Shown piece by piece: positions 16,030-25,731 of a stretch of DNA of 64,000 bases. The translations under genes and the position numbers were made by a program. Below the pieces are notes generated by a model that worked only from the letters and a program-made list of their open reading frames with translations, searched no databases and was not told where the DNA came from. Source of the stretch: Halioglobus maricola (GTDB taxonomy: Bacteria; Pseudomonadota; Gammaproteobacteria; Pseudomonadales; Halieaceae); contig NZ_CP036422.1 in the NCBI RefSeq assembly GCF_009388985.1, positions 1,812,501 through 1,876,500 on the forward strand, read 5' to 3'. Within the stretch, counting starts at the first letter, position 1. Every line of letters starts with the position of its first letter.

Positions 16030-18348
16030 TTAGAAGTTGTAGCGCGCGGTGACGCCGATAATCCGCTCTTGCTGGATATTTGTCTGCGTGTAGGAACCGC
16101 CTGAATAGGCGATGTCATATTGGTCATGGCCCTGTTCGAAGGTGACTTCGTCGGAATCGAGCAGGTTCTTGGCCCAGAGGTTGACGTCCCAGGTGTAGTC
16201 ATTGGAGCGCAGGCCCGCGTAGACATTGACGACGTGGTGAGCATCAAATTCAGCACGTGAGGAGATGCCTGCAGAGGCTTCCTGGTTGAGGCGCTCATCG
16301 GTGTACTTATACAGAGCCCGAATGTACCACTCGTTGCTGCCTGTGGGGATGAAGTACTCCGTGTTTGCCGTGAGCGTGAATTCTGGCTCGCCACTGATGG
16401 GGTCGCCGCCTATGTCACAGGATCCCAAAACTTCACCGGGCTCTCGATCGTTACAAGGGCGTTCGGCACCGTCGTCCCATTCTCCCTTGACGTAGGAAAC
16501 ACCACCGCCGGCGTTCCAGTGCTCGCTAAGAAGAATCTGTCCTTCAAACTCGGTGCCCCATACTGTCGCGTCACCGTTGTAGATGATGCCACCGGAGATA
16601 TCGACGGGCTCACCCTCGTCGTTGAGAACCTGTACGCCGCGGACGAAGCCGAGGTAGCCGTCATACTTCTGATAGAAAACGGCGCCATTCAGCGTTGCGC
16701 GACCGTCCAGGTAGCGTCCCTTGAAGCCCGCTTCGAAGGAGTCACTGACTTCTTCATCGTGGATCAGGTCGTCTTCACCATTGGGCAGGAACGCAACATT
16801 CGGTGTGGGGTTAATGGAGATGCCGCTGGGACGGTAGCCTCGGTTGTAGGACGCATACAATGTGGTGTTGTCAGTCCATTCCCAGTTCAGGCCGACAGAA
16901 CCGGTGACCGTGTCTTCCTCGGTATTCTGGTTCTCCGGGCTCACGCCTTCGATGGGGAATGCCGCTTTGATGCCGCCTTCTACTACGTCCTGGATGGGCT
17001 CCAGGAACGAGGGCAGATACAGCAGCTCGCCGTAGAATACGTCAGCCGCACGGAATGATTCGTACTCTGCATAGCGCAAACCAACTTCCAGTTTGGTCCT
17101 CTCATTCAGGTAGAAAGTATTGAATGTGAAAATGCCGAGTTCTGTACGTTCAACAGGAATTGCTCCAACCGTGCTGAAGTTAATGTCCAGACCGGGGCTT
17201 ACAACAGAGTTGGATATGAACGAGGTGCTCGTATCCTGATCCTGGTAGTAGATGCCAATCATCCAGTCGTAGAAATCATTGTCGGAAGACGACAGGCGAA
17301 ATTCCTGAGAAATAGATTCCTGGTCGGTATTGGAGTTCTGCCAGGTGACAGCTTCTTCAGTGGGAACAAAGCTCGCGCGGTCATTCTCGGTAAAGCCGAC
17401 TTTTTCACTTTCGGAATAGCCGGTTACGGAAGCGAAGTTCAGGTCGCCGATGTCCCAGTCAATTTGCAGGTTGGCCAGGTCGTATTCCATAGTGGCGTTG
17501 TCGATGAGGTCACCAAGAGAAGTCTGGTCACCCGGAGACAGGGTAGGGCGCTCGCCGAGGTTGTCGGAGCCGTTCATCGCCTTGGGGTCTTCAGTGTCCC
17601 GGTCTTGATACTGGTACACGAGCTTTATGTTCAGATCGTCCGTGGCTTGCCATACACCGCTCAAACGCGCTGACTTGGCTTCGGCTTCCGGGTCGTCGAA
17701 GCCTTGATACTGCTCGACGTTATTGGAATTGTTTATGTCATACACTGCCGCAACACGAGCGGCAAAAACGCCTTCAACGATAGGGCCGCCATAAGAGACT
17801 TTAGCGTTGATGCCGTCGTTGTCTGAGACGCTCAACTCGACGGATCCCTCTGCTTCACCGAGGTCGGCGTGGCGGGTTACAAGGTTGATAGAACCGCCTG
17901 GCGATGTTTTCCCCTGCAGGGTGCCCTGGGGGCCGCGCAGGACTTCCACTCGCTCCATATCGTAAAGCTGAGAGAAAGCCACGTCTTCACGCACGGGCTG
18001 GTCGTTCCAGTAAACACCCACAACACCGCTCGCGCCCGCTTCCGGATCGAGGCTTACACCGCGCATGGCAATGCTGTTGTTACGCGCATTCGGGCTGGCC
18101 AATGTGAGGCCGGCGGTCAGCTGCTCGAGGTCGTTAAATTTGAACGCGGAGTATCTGTCCATACTCTCGCCGGTGACCACGTTAACCGTACCGGAAATTT
18201 CCTGGACGGTTGCAGCGCGCTTCTGAGCAGTCACGATCACTTCTTCGATGAATAGATCCTGAGCGTACGTCGGTGCCACGAGTGCTGTGATGGCAGTCGC
18301 TAGTAGGGTTTTAGCCACTACTGGAGTAGAGGGGCGACGGTTCTTCAT
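16030..18348 (-). CDS. TonB-dependent outer-membrane receptor (unknown substrate)
   Basis: 772 residues. A signal peptide ends APTYAQ, followed by a Ton-box-like IEEVIVTAQKR typical of TonB receptors in marine proteobacteria. The plug shows LEQLTAGLTLASP, NSIAMRGVSLD and VEVLRGPQGTLQGKTSPGG; the barrel ends ITARYNF with a terminal phenylalanine. The large IAMRG..LRGPQGTL type handles diverse ligands, not only siderophores. It is monocistronic up to a strong terminator. The alkylsulfatase-like gene lies just downstream on the same strand, which hints at uptake of a sulfated organic compound, but that is a weak inference. Confidence 0.9.
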   Translation of the reverse strand: MKNRRPSTPVVAKTLLATAITALVAPTYAQDLFIEEVIVTAQKRAATVQEISGTVNVVTGESMDRYSAFKFNDLEQLTAGLTLASPNARNNSIAMRGVSLDPEAGASGVVGVYWNDQPVREDVAFSQLYDMERVEVLRGPQGTLQGKTSPGGSINLVTRHADLGEAEGSVELSVSDNDGINAKVSYGGPIVEGVFAARVAAVYDINNSNNVEQYQGFDDPEAEAKSARLSGVWQATDDLNIKLVYQYQDRDTEDPKAMNGSDNLGERPTLSPGDQTSLGDLIDNATMEYDLANLQIDWDIGDLNFASVTGYSESEKVGFTENDRASFVPTEEAVTWQNSNTDQESISQEFRLSSSDNDFYDWMIGIYYQDQDTSTSFISNSVVSPGLDINFSTVGAIPVERTELGIFTFNTFYLNERTKLEVGLRYAEYESFRAADVFYGELLYLPSFLEPIQDVVEGGIKAAFPIEGVSPENQNTEEDTVTGSVGLNWEWTDNTTLYASYNRGYRPSGISINPTPNVAFLPNGEDDLIHDEEVSDSFEAGFKGRYLDGRATLNGAVFYQKYDGYLGFVRGVQVLNDEGEPVDISGGIIYNGDATVWGTEFEGQILLSEHWNAGGGVSYVKGEWDDGAERPCNDREPGEVLGSCDIGGDPISGEPEFTLTANTEYFIPTGSNEWYIRALYKYTDERLNQEASAGISSRAEFDAHHVVNVYAGLRSNDYTWDVNLWAKNLLDSDEVTFEQGHDQYDIAYSGGSYTQTNIQQERIIGVTARYNF

Positions 18349-18415
18349 TGCATTACCTCACGCAGATGTCCATGCCAATTAGGAGCGGACGGGTTAATTA
18401 TCTTTCTTATGAGCA

Positions 18416-18429
18416 TCTGCCACGGCAGA
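18416..18429. promoter_or_regulatory. Near-perfect inverted repeat between the TonB receptor and mscS
   Basis: TCTGCC-AC-GGCAGA lies in the 291-base gap between the divergent receptor gene and mscS, 68 bases upstream of the receptor start. It is the clearest dyad in this gap and may be an operator. The rest of the gap (18349-18639) holds no gene I can support. Confidence 0.3.
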
Positions 18430-18639
18430 CCTCCCATACAGGAGTCAATATACTATCTCGGAATACACGATATATGTCCAGAACGGCCATTTTTGTCAGG
18501 CGGATTGCAGCCCGCGGTCCTACTATTCGTACCGGCTGGCAGCTTGTCGTAGCGGTGGGAAAATGGCAGAGCTGTGCTAAGGTAGCGGGATTCTGCCGCT
18601 GTGCGGTTCGAACCTGTCCTGTCCAACCGGAGTACCCCT

Positions 18640-20313
18640 GTGAATCCAAGCATCCGCCACCTGTTGATCGCGCTCGTTCTATGTCTAGGTTTGCCGTTTT
18701 CGGCATTCGCAGATGAGGCAAAAACGCCCGAGCAGATAGCGGCCCTGTCCGATCGCTTGCAGCAGGAAATAAGTGATCTGCAGGCATTGGACAAACTGAT
18801 CGAGGGAGCCACTGAGCACAGCCTTGAGTCTTTGATTTACCGACGTGACGACCGCAGCTTCAAGCTTTTGCTGGATCTGGATGCATTGGCCAAGGCTGCC
18901 GCCACCTTGCCGGAAGATGCGCCGGTGCGCGTCGAAGTCACCGCTTTTCTCGGCGAGGGTGTGGGGGGCGCCGGACAGGCCATTCTGCAGCGGGTGGCAG
19001 AACTCACCGAACGCATTGCAACACATCGCGCAGCCCTGGGCGATCTAAGCGGGTCGGACGCGGTGATCGCCGAGGCGCGTATCGAAAACCTCGAGAACCT
19101 GCGTATCCGTTATTACGAGGCGGTGGTAAGTCTCATCGAGAGACGCCAGGATCTGGGCCTGGAAGGCAAGGCCCTGACCAACGATTTGTCACCCATGTTA
19201 TACCTCCAGTCTGAAGCGCTGGTCGGGCGAATAGAATATGTCGGTGCCGTTCTCGGTGAGCTCAGTCAGCGGATCGCCAAGGACCCGTCTAATGCGGACC
19301 TCGGCGCGGCTCGTATGGATATGGCGCGGCAGCAGGAGTTGGATTTAAGCCATCTCGAGCAGTTGATCGATTTACTGGTGCGAATGGGAGATGAGCCCGA
19401 CGCCTATAAAGAAGTGTTGCTGGCTCAGGGACAGGGGATCAAGGTGTCCGCGCTTGAATCAGGTGTCCTGCTCAGCCTGCTCAAGAGCGGTTGGGCTAGC
19501 GTCAAGGAGTCTTTAACGGACAATGCGCCGGACATTCTATTCCGGATTTTCTTGTTCATTCTCGTGATGGTGGTATTTCGCTACCTGTCCAGGCTGACCA
19601 AGTCTGCGGTAAAGGCGGCTTGCGACCGGCCCGGAAATGATATGTCAACGCTGCTCAAGGATGTGATGGTTTCAGTGTGTGGCGGCACGGTGCTTGTCCT
19701 CGGGTTTTTGATAGCCCTCTCGCAGATAGGGATATCCCTGGGGCCCATGCTCGCCGGTCTGGGCGTCGCTGGTTTTGTGGTGGGCTTTGCCTTACAGGAT
19801 ACATTGGGCAACTTCGCCGCCGGCGGCATGATTCTGCTCTATCGACCCTATGATGTGGATGACTTCGTCGAGGTGGCAGGTGCGTCGGGCCTGGTCAAGA
19901 AGATGAGCCTGGTGTCCACAACGATCACTACCTTTGACAATCAGACCCTGGTCGTTCCCAACAGCAAGATCTGGGGTGACGTAATCAAGAACGTCACTGC
20001 GCAGAAAGTCAGACGCGTAGACCTGGTGTTCGGTATCAGTTACACCGATGATATCGCCAAGGCGGAACAAGTTCTCGCAGCGGTGCTGGAGGATCACGAT
20101 ATGATCCTGGAAAAGCCGGAAGCGATGGTCAAGCTGCACGAGCTGGCAGACTCTTCGGTCAACTTCATCGTCCGCCCCTGGGTGCGCACGGCGGACTACT
20201 GGGATGTCTACTGGGATGTCACGCGCGAAGTCAAAATGCGCTTCGATCGCGAGGGCATTTCCATTCCGTTTCCACAGACGGACGTGCACTTGTATCCACA
20301 GCAAGAGAGTTGA
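18640..20313 (+). CDS. MscS-family mechanosensitive ion channel with long periplasmic N-terminal domain
   Basis: 557 residues from GTG at 18640, preceded by GGAG at 7 bases. A signal peptide (LLIALVLCLGLPFSAFA) leads into about 270 residues of predicted helical coiled-coil (IAALSDRLQQEISDLQALD), then three or more membrane helices from about residue 300. The pore and beta domain are clear: LAGLGVAGFVVGFALQDTLGNFAAG and MILLYRPYDVDDFVEVAG, then TTFDNQTLVVPNSKIWGDVI. The glycine/alanine-packed helix is the MscS TM3 pore lining. The long N-terminal domain places it with the MscK/YjeP-like larger channels. It ends directly against the convergent DUF481 gene with no gap. Confidence 0.92.
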   Translation: MNPSIRHLLIALVLCLGLPFSAFADEAKTPEQIAALSDRLQQEISDLQALDKLIEGATEHSLESLIYRRDDRSFKLLLDLDALAKAAATLPEDAPVRVEVTAFLGEGVGGAGQAILQRVAELTERIATHRAALGDLSGSDAVIAEARIENLENLRIRYYEAVVSLIERRQDLGLEGKALTNDLSPMLYLQSEALVGRIEYVGAVLGELSQRIAKDPSNADLGAARMDMARQQELDLSHLEQLIDLLVRMGDEPDAYKEVLLAQGQGIKVSALESGVLLSLLKSGWASVKESLTDNAPDILFRIFLFILVMVVFRYLSRLTKSAVKAACDRPGNDMSTLLKDVMVSVCGGTVLVLGFLIALSQIGISLGPMLAGLGVAGFVVGFALQDTLGNFAAGGMILLYRPYDVDDFVEVAGASGLVKKMSLVSTTITTFDNQTLVVPNSKIWGDVIKNVTAQKVRRVDLVFGISYTDDIAKAEQVLAAVLEDHDMILEKPEAMVKLHELADSSVNFIVRPWVRTADYWDVYWDVTREVKMRFDREGISIPFPQTDVHLYPQQES

Positions 20314-21348
20314 TCAGAATTCCCAGCCGATGCCCGTGGTGATGGAGTAGTCCCAGTAGCTGTCGCTGTCCTCAACCTGGTTGTCGCTCGTCGCCCAGGC
20401 GGTGATGTCCCAGCTCAGGTCTTCTATCATTTCCCAGCGTAGGCGCAAGCTGCTGTCGCTGCGAAGGCGGCCCAAATCGGTAACGCTGGGATACAGGGTG
20501 AAGTTCAAGTCGACATTGAGCTCGGGTGTCGTGAATTTCCAGGTGGCATAGGTCAAATTGAAGAACGCTTCCACGTCCTGATTGGTCTCTGCCCCAAGGT
20601 TTTTTTCGGTGATGACCTGCAGACCACCTGATCCGACGAGGCGGGTCCGGTGCGAATCAAGAACATAGCGGCCCAGGCCGGCGCCCACACCTATCCGATA
20701 GGCCAGATCGAGTTCGTCGTTATCTTCATAGTTCACAAAGGTCGTGCGGAAAGCATCGGAGCGGTTGAGGCGCCACACGCCACGATTGACATTGATACGT
20801 GTGCTTGACGTGCTGCCCTCGTCGGTTTCGGTGATTTCGCTACGGGCAGAGAGGGTGTTGCGCGATTTTTCGTCCTCGTAACTCACTTCGGTATTGAAGG
20901 CGAGTTGGGTCACGCCACTGGCGTTGGTGTAGCCATAGGTGCCCGAGAGATACACGTCCAGGCGATCGATGAAGGTCTCTTCTACAGGGCGTATCTCCAC
21001 CACGCCCAACGATTCAAGTTCGTGACGGCCGAAAATGTCGGTGAGTAGCAGCTGGCCGGGGCGAGCCTCGTTGGAAAAAGAGCCATAAAGTCTTTCGCCG
21101 TCGCTGACGCGAACCTCATAGTGATATTTGCTCTCAACCCTGGCGACCTCCGGCCATTCGATTCGCACCCGCCCCATGGAGTCTGTGCTCAGCTCCAGGA
21201 TGCCACCATACAGCTGTTTAATCTCGCCGGTGACTTTGTCGCCGTTGTATAAATGGACAACATCGGTCTTGCGTTGGGCCAGAGCCTCGGTACCGATCAG
21301 GCAGAATATCAGGGCCAGAATGCGAATGAAGTGATGAGAAGGTGTCAC
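20314..21348 (-). CDS. DUF481 outer-membrane beta-barrel protein
   Basis: 344 residues. A signal peptide ends TEALAQ. Residues 30-120 form a beta-rich periplasmic part with VVHLYNGDKVTGEIKQL and WPEVARVESKYHYEVRV. From about residue 130 alternating strands form a DUF481 (YdiY-like) barrel (GTYGYTNASGVTQLAFNTEV, SYWDYSITTGIGWEF) ending in a terminal Phe. The function of DUF481 proteins is unknown. It converges with mscS, an envelope-stress channel, with zero bases between the stops, but I see no evidence for a functional link. Confidence 0.85.
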   Translation of the reverse strand: MTPSHHFIRILALIFCLIGTEALAQRKTDVVHLYNGDKVTGEIKQLYGGILELSTDSMGRVRIEWPEVARVESKYHYEVRVSDGERLYGSFSNEARPGQLLLTDIFGRHELESLGVVEIRPVEETFIDRLDVYLSGTYGYTNASGVTQLAFNTEVSYEDEKSRNTLSARSEITETDEGSTSSTRINVNRGVWRLNRSDAFRTTFVNYEDNDELDLAYRIGVGAGLGRYVLDSHRTRLVGSGGLQVITEKNLGAETNQDVEAFFNLTYATWKFTTPELNVDLNFTLYPSVTDLGRLRSDSSLRLRWEMIEDLSWDITAWATSDNQVEDSDSYWDYSITTGIGWEF

Positions 21349-21441
21349 AGATCAATCTCGTAGTGCGGTTGTGGTCTACCACCTATAGTAGCCGTTGTTG
21401 GCGTGGTATGCTCACAGCGGATAACAATAGAATTCGGCTCG

Positions 21442-24400
21442 ATGATCTCACCGTCAAATCTACTCAGCCTGGCGCTGCTCTACATCTGTATTCTGTTTGC
21501 CGTGGCGTGGTGGGCTGATCGCCGTTCCGAGCAGGGCAATTCCAAGGGGTGGTTCTCGCGCCCGGGTACGCGCGGCATCGTGTACGCGCTATCTCTGGCC
21601 GTGTACTGCAGCTCGTGGACTTTTTATGGGGCGGTCGGGAGCGCGACCGAAACCGCGTGGGGCCACGCTCCCATTTATCTCGGCCCGATCCTGATGTTTC
21701 TTTTCGGGTGGCCTGTTATTCAGCGCATGCTGGCCGTGGGTGAGCGCCACCGTGTGACGTCGATTGCTGACTATATCGGCGCGCGTTATGGCAAGCGCCA
21801 GATGCTGGCGGTCCTGGTGACGCTAGTCGCTACCGCTGCCGTGTTGCCCTATATAGCCCTGCAGTTCAAAGCGCTTTCGCAGGCCTGGTCTATCGTCGGT
21901 GGCAGCCTCGATGAGATGGAAGCGTATGGCGGAGATACCGCCTTGCTGGTCGCTATTTTACTTGCGGTGTTCACTATTCTTTTCGGGACAAGACGTCTCG
22001 ATGGGCGGGAACGGCATCAGGGCATGATGGCGGCGATCGCGGTTGAGTCGGTCGTGAAACTGGTGGCCTTTGTGGCCGTGGCGATGCTGGCGATGATTTA
22101 TCTATGGGGGCTTCCAGCCGACGTGAGGATGGAGCATGGCTCCCAGGCGTTGGGCGAATTTACAGTGTCTTCGGACTTTGTCGCTCGAACCCTTATCAGT
22201 GCGCTGGCGGTGCTCTGTTTGCCGCGACAGTTCCATGTGATGGTGGTCGAAGCCCAGCAGGGAACGAATACGCGTATGGCCCGGTGGATATTCCCCGTCT
22301 ATCTGGCCCTGTTTATGGTGCTCGTGGTGCCAATCAGTGTCGCCGGTTCCAGTGTTTTTGCCGTATCAGACACCATCAGTCCTGACACCTATGTCCAATT
22401 GTTGCCCCAATCGATGGATTCTCATTGGGTCACGGTCGCGGCTTTCGTTGGCGGCATCTCTGCAGCGACCGGTATGGTCATCGTCGCTACAGTGAGTCTC
22501 GCCATCATGATTACCAATGAAGTGGTGGCGCCAATCATCATGCGCGCCAACGCGAACTCACCGGCCGCGGTGTTAAAGCTTGGGGACAGCCTGCGGCGTA
22601 TCCGCCAGTTCACAATCGCCGGTATCCTGCTTGCAGCGTGGTTGGTGACCCAGCAGATCATGGGTATTCCCTGGCTGGCCCAGATCGGCTTTATCTCATT
22701 CCTTGCGGCGGCACAGTTGGCGCCCGGGCTGCTCGCGGGCCTCTACTGGCGCCGGGCCCATGGGGTAGGGGTGATCCTTGGGTTATTGCTCGGGCTCGCG
22801 CTCTGGTTCTATTGCTGTGTGTTGCCTGTGGTATTGAATGCAGACGCGAGTTTGTTACTTGAGGGGCCGTTGGGCATTGGCTGGCTCAGCCCAACAAACC
22901 TGTTTGGCATTGAAGCCGAGAACCGCCTGGCCTATTCGACGGGTTGGAGCCTGAGTGTGAACGCAGCAGCGGTGGTATTGATCTCTCTGCTGCTGAAACC
23001 CTCGCTTGCTGACCTGCGTCAGGCTCGCTTGTTCACCGAGGGCCATCACCACGACACCGCCGATCGCGATCGGGATTTCGAGTTGAGCCTGATTCGAGTG
23101 AGCCAGCTCCAGGCGCTTTTGCCGCCATTTATGGAAGCGGACGAATTGCGCAGCATGTGGCTGGAATTTGAGACTGCCTATCAACAGCGGCTACTGCCCG
23201 GAGATCGCGCGCCGATCTTTGTGGTCAATCAGGTAGAGTCGGTGCTTGCCAGAATCATCGGTGCAACCTCTGCTCATCACGCCATGGAGCAACTGGAGCG
23301 AAGCCAGCAACTGGAGTACTCAGATCTCGCCGGTATGGTGACCGATGCCAGCCGTCTGAATACCTTTAACCGAGAATTGCTGCAGACGACAGTGGAAAGC
23401 CTGATTCAGGGTGTCTCCGTTGTCGATAAAGAGTTGCGTCTGGTGGCCTGGAACAAGCGCTACGAGGAAATATTCCACTACCCTGAACGCTTTCTCTACG
23501 TTGGCTGCCCGATCGAGAGAGTGTATCGCTTCAATGCTGAGCGAGGCATTCTTGGCAGCGGGGGGCGCCCGGTGGAAGAGGAAGTGAGTCGACGACTGGA
23601 CTGGTTGCGCGATGGCAACCCTCATCAGTTGGAGCGCACCATGCCCGACGGTACCGTGATCGACATTCGCGGCAACCCGCTTCCTCACGGCGGCTTCGTG
23701 ACCACCTATATCGACATCACCGACTATCGGGACGTCGTGGGCCAGCTCGAAGAGGCGAAAATGGAGCTGGAGCAAAAAGTGGCCAGCGGCTCCCAGACGC
23801 TCACCGAAACCAATGCTCGATTGCGGCAGGAAAATCGTTTGCGCGCGCAGGTGGAATCCAGCTTGCGGGATGCACACCAGAGTAAAACTCGCTTCATGTC
23901 TGCCACCAGCCATGACCTGCTGCAACCGATCAATGCAGCGAGGCTGTTCACTGCCGCACTCAAGCCGCAGTTGCGTGAAGATGTGGGCGATGAGACTCGG
24001 CGTATCGTTGACCAGATTGACAGTTCGCTGCATCGAGCCGAACAGTTGATTGCCGAACTTCGCGAGATATCACGTCTGGATTCGGGCAAGCAGATGCCAC
24101 GCCGTAGCCACTTCGCTATCAATGAGATATTCGAGGACCTGTATCGAGAGTTTCTTCCCATGGCCGAGATCAAGGGGTTGCAACTGGAAATGGCACCAAG
24201 TTCCGTGTGGCTATATTCCGACAAGGCGCTGCTGACCCGGGTGTTGCAGAACTTTATTTCCAACGCGATCAAATATACCCGGGAAGGGAAGGTCTTGTTC
24301 GGATTGCGCAGGCGTGCTGATAGCGCTGAGCTGCAGGTGCTGGACACGGGCCCGGGGATCGCCGAGAGCGATCAGGTCAGGGTCTTTCAGGAGTTCGAGC

Positions 24401-24972
24401 GTTTGCAACGTCATGCCCATCAGGGCGAGGAAGGGCTGGGGCTGGGGCTCGCTATTGTGTCGCGTTACGCCGAATTGCTCGGCCACGGGCTGAAGCTTCG
24501 TTCGGAGCCGGGCCGCGGCACCTGTTTCTCCATCGGGGTCACCTTCGGCCAGCCGCAGGACGTGGGGAGGCCCGAGAAATTGCCGAATGCGAGCCGGGAT
24601 CTCGAGGGTCTCGAGGTACTCTGCCTGGACAACGACCCACTGATTCTCGACGGGATGCAGCAATTACTGATCACCATGGGAGCCAGTGTTTCGGGCGTGA
24701 GCGACAGGGAGGCTTTGCATAGACGCCTGGCTGAACTACCCCGGCCTGACATTATCTTCGCAGATTATCATTTGGACGATGGTGATACTGGGCTCAGCGC
24801 GGTCGTGGAGGGGCGTAAGTTATTAGGCATTGAAACGCCCTGCATCATTATCAGTGCCGATGACAGTGATGTGATTCGTGACCGTACCAAGGCGGTGGGT
24901 TTTCGGTTCCTGCCCAAGCCGGTTAACGCAGCCCGTTTACGCGCCCTGACGCTGGCGCTTACGCGGGCGTGA
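21442..24972 (+). CDS. Sodium:solute symporter-linked hybrid sensor histidine kinase/response regulator (CrbS/MxtR-like)
   Basis: 1176 residues from ATG at 21442; the open frame extends 13 codons upstream to a GTG, but the first membrane helix starts right after this Met. Residues 1 to about 500 are a PutP-type symporter domain of about 13 helices. A PAS domain is near 646-760 (VESLIQGVSVVDKELRLVAWN), a coiled coil, then HisKA with the phospho-accepting His about 824 in SATSHDLLQPINAARLF, HATPase (NFISNAIKY, DTGPGIAES, GLGLGLAIVSRY) and a receiver with Asp about 1108 in FADYHLDDG and lysine in LPKPVN. This architecture is that of CrbS/MxtR, which controls acetate metabolism in Vibrio and Pseudomonas. 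No partner DNA-binding regulator is adjacent. Confidence 0.92.
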   Translation: MISPSNLLSLALLYICILFAVAWWADRRSEQGNSKGWFSRPGTRGIVYALSLAVYCSSWTFYGAVGSATETAWGHAPIYLGPILMFLFGWPVIQRMLAVGERHRVTSIADYIGARYGKRQMLAVLVTLVATAAVLPYIALQFKALSQAWSIVGGSLDEMEAYGGDTALLVAILLAVFTILFGTRRLDGRERHQGMMAAIAVESVVKLVAFVAVAMLAMIYLWGLPADVRMEHGSQALGEFTVSSDFVARTLISALAVLCLPRQFHVMVVEAQQGTNTRMARWIFPVYLALFMVLVVPISVAGSSVFAVSDTISPDTYVQLLPQSMDSHWVTVAAFVGGISAATGMVIVATVSLAIMITNEVVAPIIMRANANSPAAVLKLGDSLRRIRQFTIAGILLAAWLVTQQIMGIPWLAQIGFISFLAAAQLAPGLLAGLYWRRAHGVGVILGLLLGLALWFYCCVLPVVLNADASLLLEGPLGIGWLSPTNLFGIEAENRLAYSTGWSLSVNAAAVVLISLLLKPSLADLRQARLFTEGHHHDTADRDRDFELSLIRVSQLQALLPPFMEADELRSMWLEFETAYQQRLLPGDRAPIFVVNQVESVLARIIGATSAHHAMEQLERSQQLEYSDLAGMVTDASRLNTFNRELLQTTVESLIQGVSVVDKELRLVAWNKRYEEIFHYPERFLYVGCPIERVYRFNAERGILGSGGRPVEEEVSRRLDWLRDGNPHQLERTMPDGTVIDIRGNPLPHGGFVTTYIDITDYRDVVGQLEEAKMELEQKVASGSQTLTETNARLRQENRLRAQVESSLRDAHQSKTRFMSATSHDLLQPINAARLFTAALKPQLREDVGDETRRIVDQIDSSLHRAEQLIAELREISRLDSGKQMPRRSHFAINEIFEDLYREFLPMAEIKGLQLEMAPSSVWLYSDKALLTRVLQNFISNAIKYTREGKVLFGLRRRADSAELQVLDTGPGIAESDQVRVFQEFERLQRHAHQGEEGLGLGLAIVSRYAELLGHGLKLRSEPGRGTCFSIGVTFGQPQDVGRPEKLPNASRDLEGLEVLCLDNDPLILDGMQQLLITMGASVSGVSDREALHRRLAELPRPDIIFADYHLDDGDTGLSAVVEGRKLLGIETPCIIISADDSDVIRDRTKAVGFRFLPKPVNAARLRALTLALTRA

Positions 24973-24974
24973 CG

Positions 24975-25664
24975 CTAGAGAATACGGTCGATATGGACGA
25001 GGTAGCGCTGTAACTCTGAGCTGACATCCGCATCCAGACCTTCACCGCCAGGCTCACCATCGCGGCCTAGCGAGATCATCTCTACCGTGCCCTTGGTGCG
25101 GCCCCATTGTGTGGACTTATAGACATAGGGACGTCCCCAGGGGTCTGTGGGGATCGGATTGAGATAACCTCCCTCCCGGTAGTTGGGCATGCGCATGCGG
25201 CTTTCCGGTTTTTCCTTAAGCGCAGCCAGTCCCTGTTCGGTCTGAGGGTAGGAGTGGTTTTCTTCGTAGTAGTCCTCGAGCGCGCTCTCAATGCTGGCGA
25301 AATCGGCGATGATTTTCAGCCATTCAGCGCTCTCCCGGGTGATCGGGCCAAAGCCTGCTATCGCGGCGAGTGAGGCAGCGGGGTCTTCGCTGCAGAAGAC
25401 TTTCCAGTCACGCGGCTGTGGATCGCGATCAATCTTTTCGTCTCTGTAGATAAAGGGCGCGTTTTCCTTGCGTGGATCGTGGTAGGAAATGTAGGCCGTG
25501 AAGGCGCCACAGACGACCCCGCCAGGGTATGACCTGAGGTCGTCCACGGAGAGGTCGGTCTTGATGACGATGCTCTCCTTAAGCGCGATTTTAGCGTCTT
25601 CGATGTTAGAGCCACAGGCAACGAGTGAAAGCGCGATGAGGGTCAGGGCGGCGGGGCGAATCAA
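24975..25664 (-). CDS. Lipoprotein with C-terminal GspG-like pseudopilin domain
   Basis: 229 residues from TTG at 25664, with GGAG 9 bases upstream; the longer open frame to 26036 runs through the neighbouring gene. The N terminus LIALSLVACGS is a lipoprotein signal, not a type IV prepilin leader. Residues 20-130 contain an unrecognised segment (YPGGVVCGAFTAYISYHDP). The C-terminal 100 residues are typical of type II secretion major pseudopilin GspG: ALEDYYEENHSYPQTEQGLAAL, YLNPIPTDPWGRPYVY and EMISLGRDGEPGGEG. No other secretion genes are nearby, so this is not a normal pseudopilin. Function unknown. Confidence 0.8.
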   Translation of the reverse strand: MIRPAALTLIALSLVACGSNIEDAKIALKESIVIKTDLSVDDLRSYPGGVVCGAFTAYISYHDPRKENAPFIYRDEKIDRDPQPRDWKVFCSEDPAASLAAIAGFGPITRESAEWLKIIADFASIESALEDYYEENHSYPQTEQGLAALKEKPESRMRMPNYREGGYLNPIPTDPWGRPYVYKSTQWGRTKGTVEMISLGRDGEPGGEGLDADVSSELQRYLVHIDRIL

Positions 25665-25731
25665 TCGAGTTATCTCCGTACAGTTTAGCGGCAGAGTATG
25701 AACATTTTGCCGGCGGGGTACAAACATGCTC

